Part shown: piece after piece, positions 5,882 to 6,311 of the stretch
Numbering within the stretch: the first letter of the stretch is position 1
How the letters are laid out: the number at the start of each line of letters is the position of its first letter
The notes under the pieces: generated by a model
Told to the model about the DNA's origin: nothing
The model's database searches: none
The model's input: the letters and a program-made list of their open reading frames with translations, nothing else
Translations under genes and position numbers: made by a program
Assembly (NCBI GenBank): GCA_004297235.1
Contig: SCUR01000294.1
Span: forward strand, 1-6,311
Source of the DNA: Candidatus Manganitrophaceae bacterium
GTDB taxonomy: Bacteria; Nitrospirota; Nitrospiria; SBBL01; Manganitrophaceae
DNA: 6,311 nt
Direction of reading: 5' to 3'

Positions 5882-6311
5882 ATGAAGGGCAAGAAAGAGC
5901 GAGAGAAAGAAGAAAAAGCGCTTGTCTTGGTCAGCGGCGGGATCGACAGCGCCGTGTTGGTTTCGGAGTTGTCGGCTCAGTTTGATCAGGTGATCCCATT
6001 CTATGTGCGGAACGGCTTCGCCTGGGAGAAGATCGAGCTTCACTGGCTTCGCCGTTATCTGAAAAAGATCGCCTCCAAAGCGATCGCCCCCCTCCACGTT
6101 GTCGATCTACCCCTTCGGGATGTCTACCCCGATCACTGGAGCTTGACCGGAAAAAAGATTCCCGATTTCGAGTCGGAGGATGCCGCCGTCTACCTCCCCG
6201 GAAGGAACATTATTCTCCTCTCTAAGGCGGCGGTCTATGCGGCGCTGCAGGGGATCGCGTTCATCGCCTCCGGCATCCTCAAGGGAAATCCCTTCCCCGA
6301 CAGCACCCCGC
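5882..6311 (+). CDS. queC: 7-cyano-7-deazaguanine synthase, divergent QueC-like (3' end outside window)
   Basis: The frame opens at ATG 5882 and is still open at the right edge, giving the first 143 residues of a protein that usually has about 220-240. SGGIDSA (18-24) is the PP-loop that binds ATP and adenylates the substrate. YLPGRNIILLS (104-114) matches the QueC YVPGRN signature, and GNPFPDSTP near the edge corresponds to the GYPDCRP region of canonical QueC. In the pathway QueC converts 7-carboxy-7-deazaguanine to preQ0 with ATP and ammonia. Departures from the E. coli type are clear. The YGQRH motif after the second strand is replaced by YVRNGFAWEKIELHWLRR, an HWSLTG stretch follows at 85-90, and the usual Cys of PDCR is Ser. 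The N-terminus is unusually rich in Lys and Glu. The zinc-binding cysteines expected at the C-terminus lie beyond the window. No strong Shine-Dalgarno is visible. It faces queD, which supports a deazaguanine role, but a sister function is possible. Confidence 0.8.
   Translation, partial: MKGKKEREKEEKALVLVSGGIDSAVLVSELSAQFDQVIPFYVRNGFAWEKIELHWLRRYLKKIASKAIAPLHVVDLPLRDVYPDHWSLTGKKIPDFESEDAAVYLPGRNIILLSKAAVYAALQGIAFIASGILKGNPFPDSTP

Noticed and set aside
5861..6097. A 78-residue open frame on the - strand over the queC-like gene
   Set aside because: It is antisense to the conserved PP-loop coding region, has no family features, and its start lies within a recognised gene.

Overview
The window comes from a GC-rich Gram-negative bacterium. 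A TonB-type energy transducer and a TonB-dependent outer-membrane receptor imply an outer membrane. Codon use is strongly GC-biased, which also leaves very long empty frames antisense to the real genes. I cannot place the phylum from sequence alone. The receptor and hydroxylase resemble proteobacterial Fiu/PiuA and YbiX/PiuC, while the QueC-like protein is a divergent form, so a non-proteobacterial Gram-negative lineage is possible.

Left part (1 to about 4550, + strand) is an iron-siderophore uptake cluster. It holds the 3' end of a TonB C-terminal-domain protein, then a Fiu/PiuA-like siderophore receptor, a PiuC/YbiX-type Fe(II)/2-oxoglutarate hydroxylase, and a four-helix PepSY-family membrane protein of the PiuB/FoxB type. 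Gaps are 48, 23 and 12 bases with no convincing terminator or promoter between them, so one transcript is likely. The expected division of labour is energy transduction (TonB), passage through the outer membrane (receptor), and handling or reduction of the ferric siderophore at the inner membrane (PepSY protein). PiuC has an unsettled oxidative role. No Fur box is visible, so the main promoter probably lies left of the window.

Right part (4532 to 6311) is a pterin/7-deazaguanine group. On the - strand, a PTR1/FolM-like pteridine reductase is followed after 17 bases by queD (6-carboxytetrahydropterin synthase). Divergently, on the + strand, a QueC-like 7-cyano-7-deazaguanine synthase starts at 5882 and runs off the right edge. 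The 196-base divergent spacer carries a good sigma70-like promoter in each direction, both with 17-base spacers, and two short inverted repeats between them. The two groups meet tail to tail at about 4485-4550.

The most noteworthy point is the grouping of a reductase with PTR1-type catalytic residues (Asp in place of the usual SDR Ser, plus a pterin-stacking Phe) with queD, facing an atypical QueC. This hints at a reduced-pterin step tied to queuosine or deazapurine synthesis. No CRISPR array, insertion sequence, tRNA or rRNA was seen.
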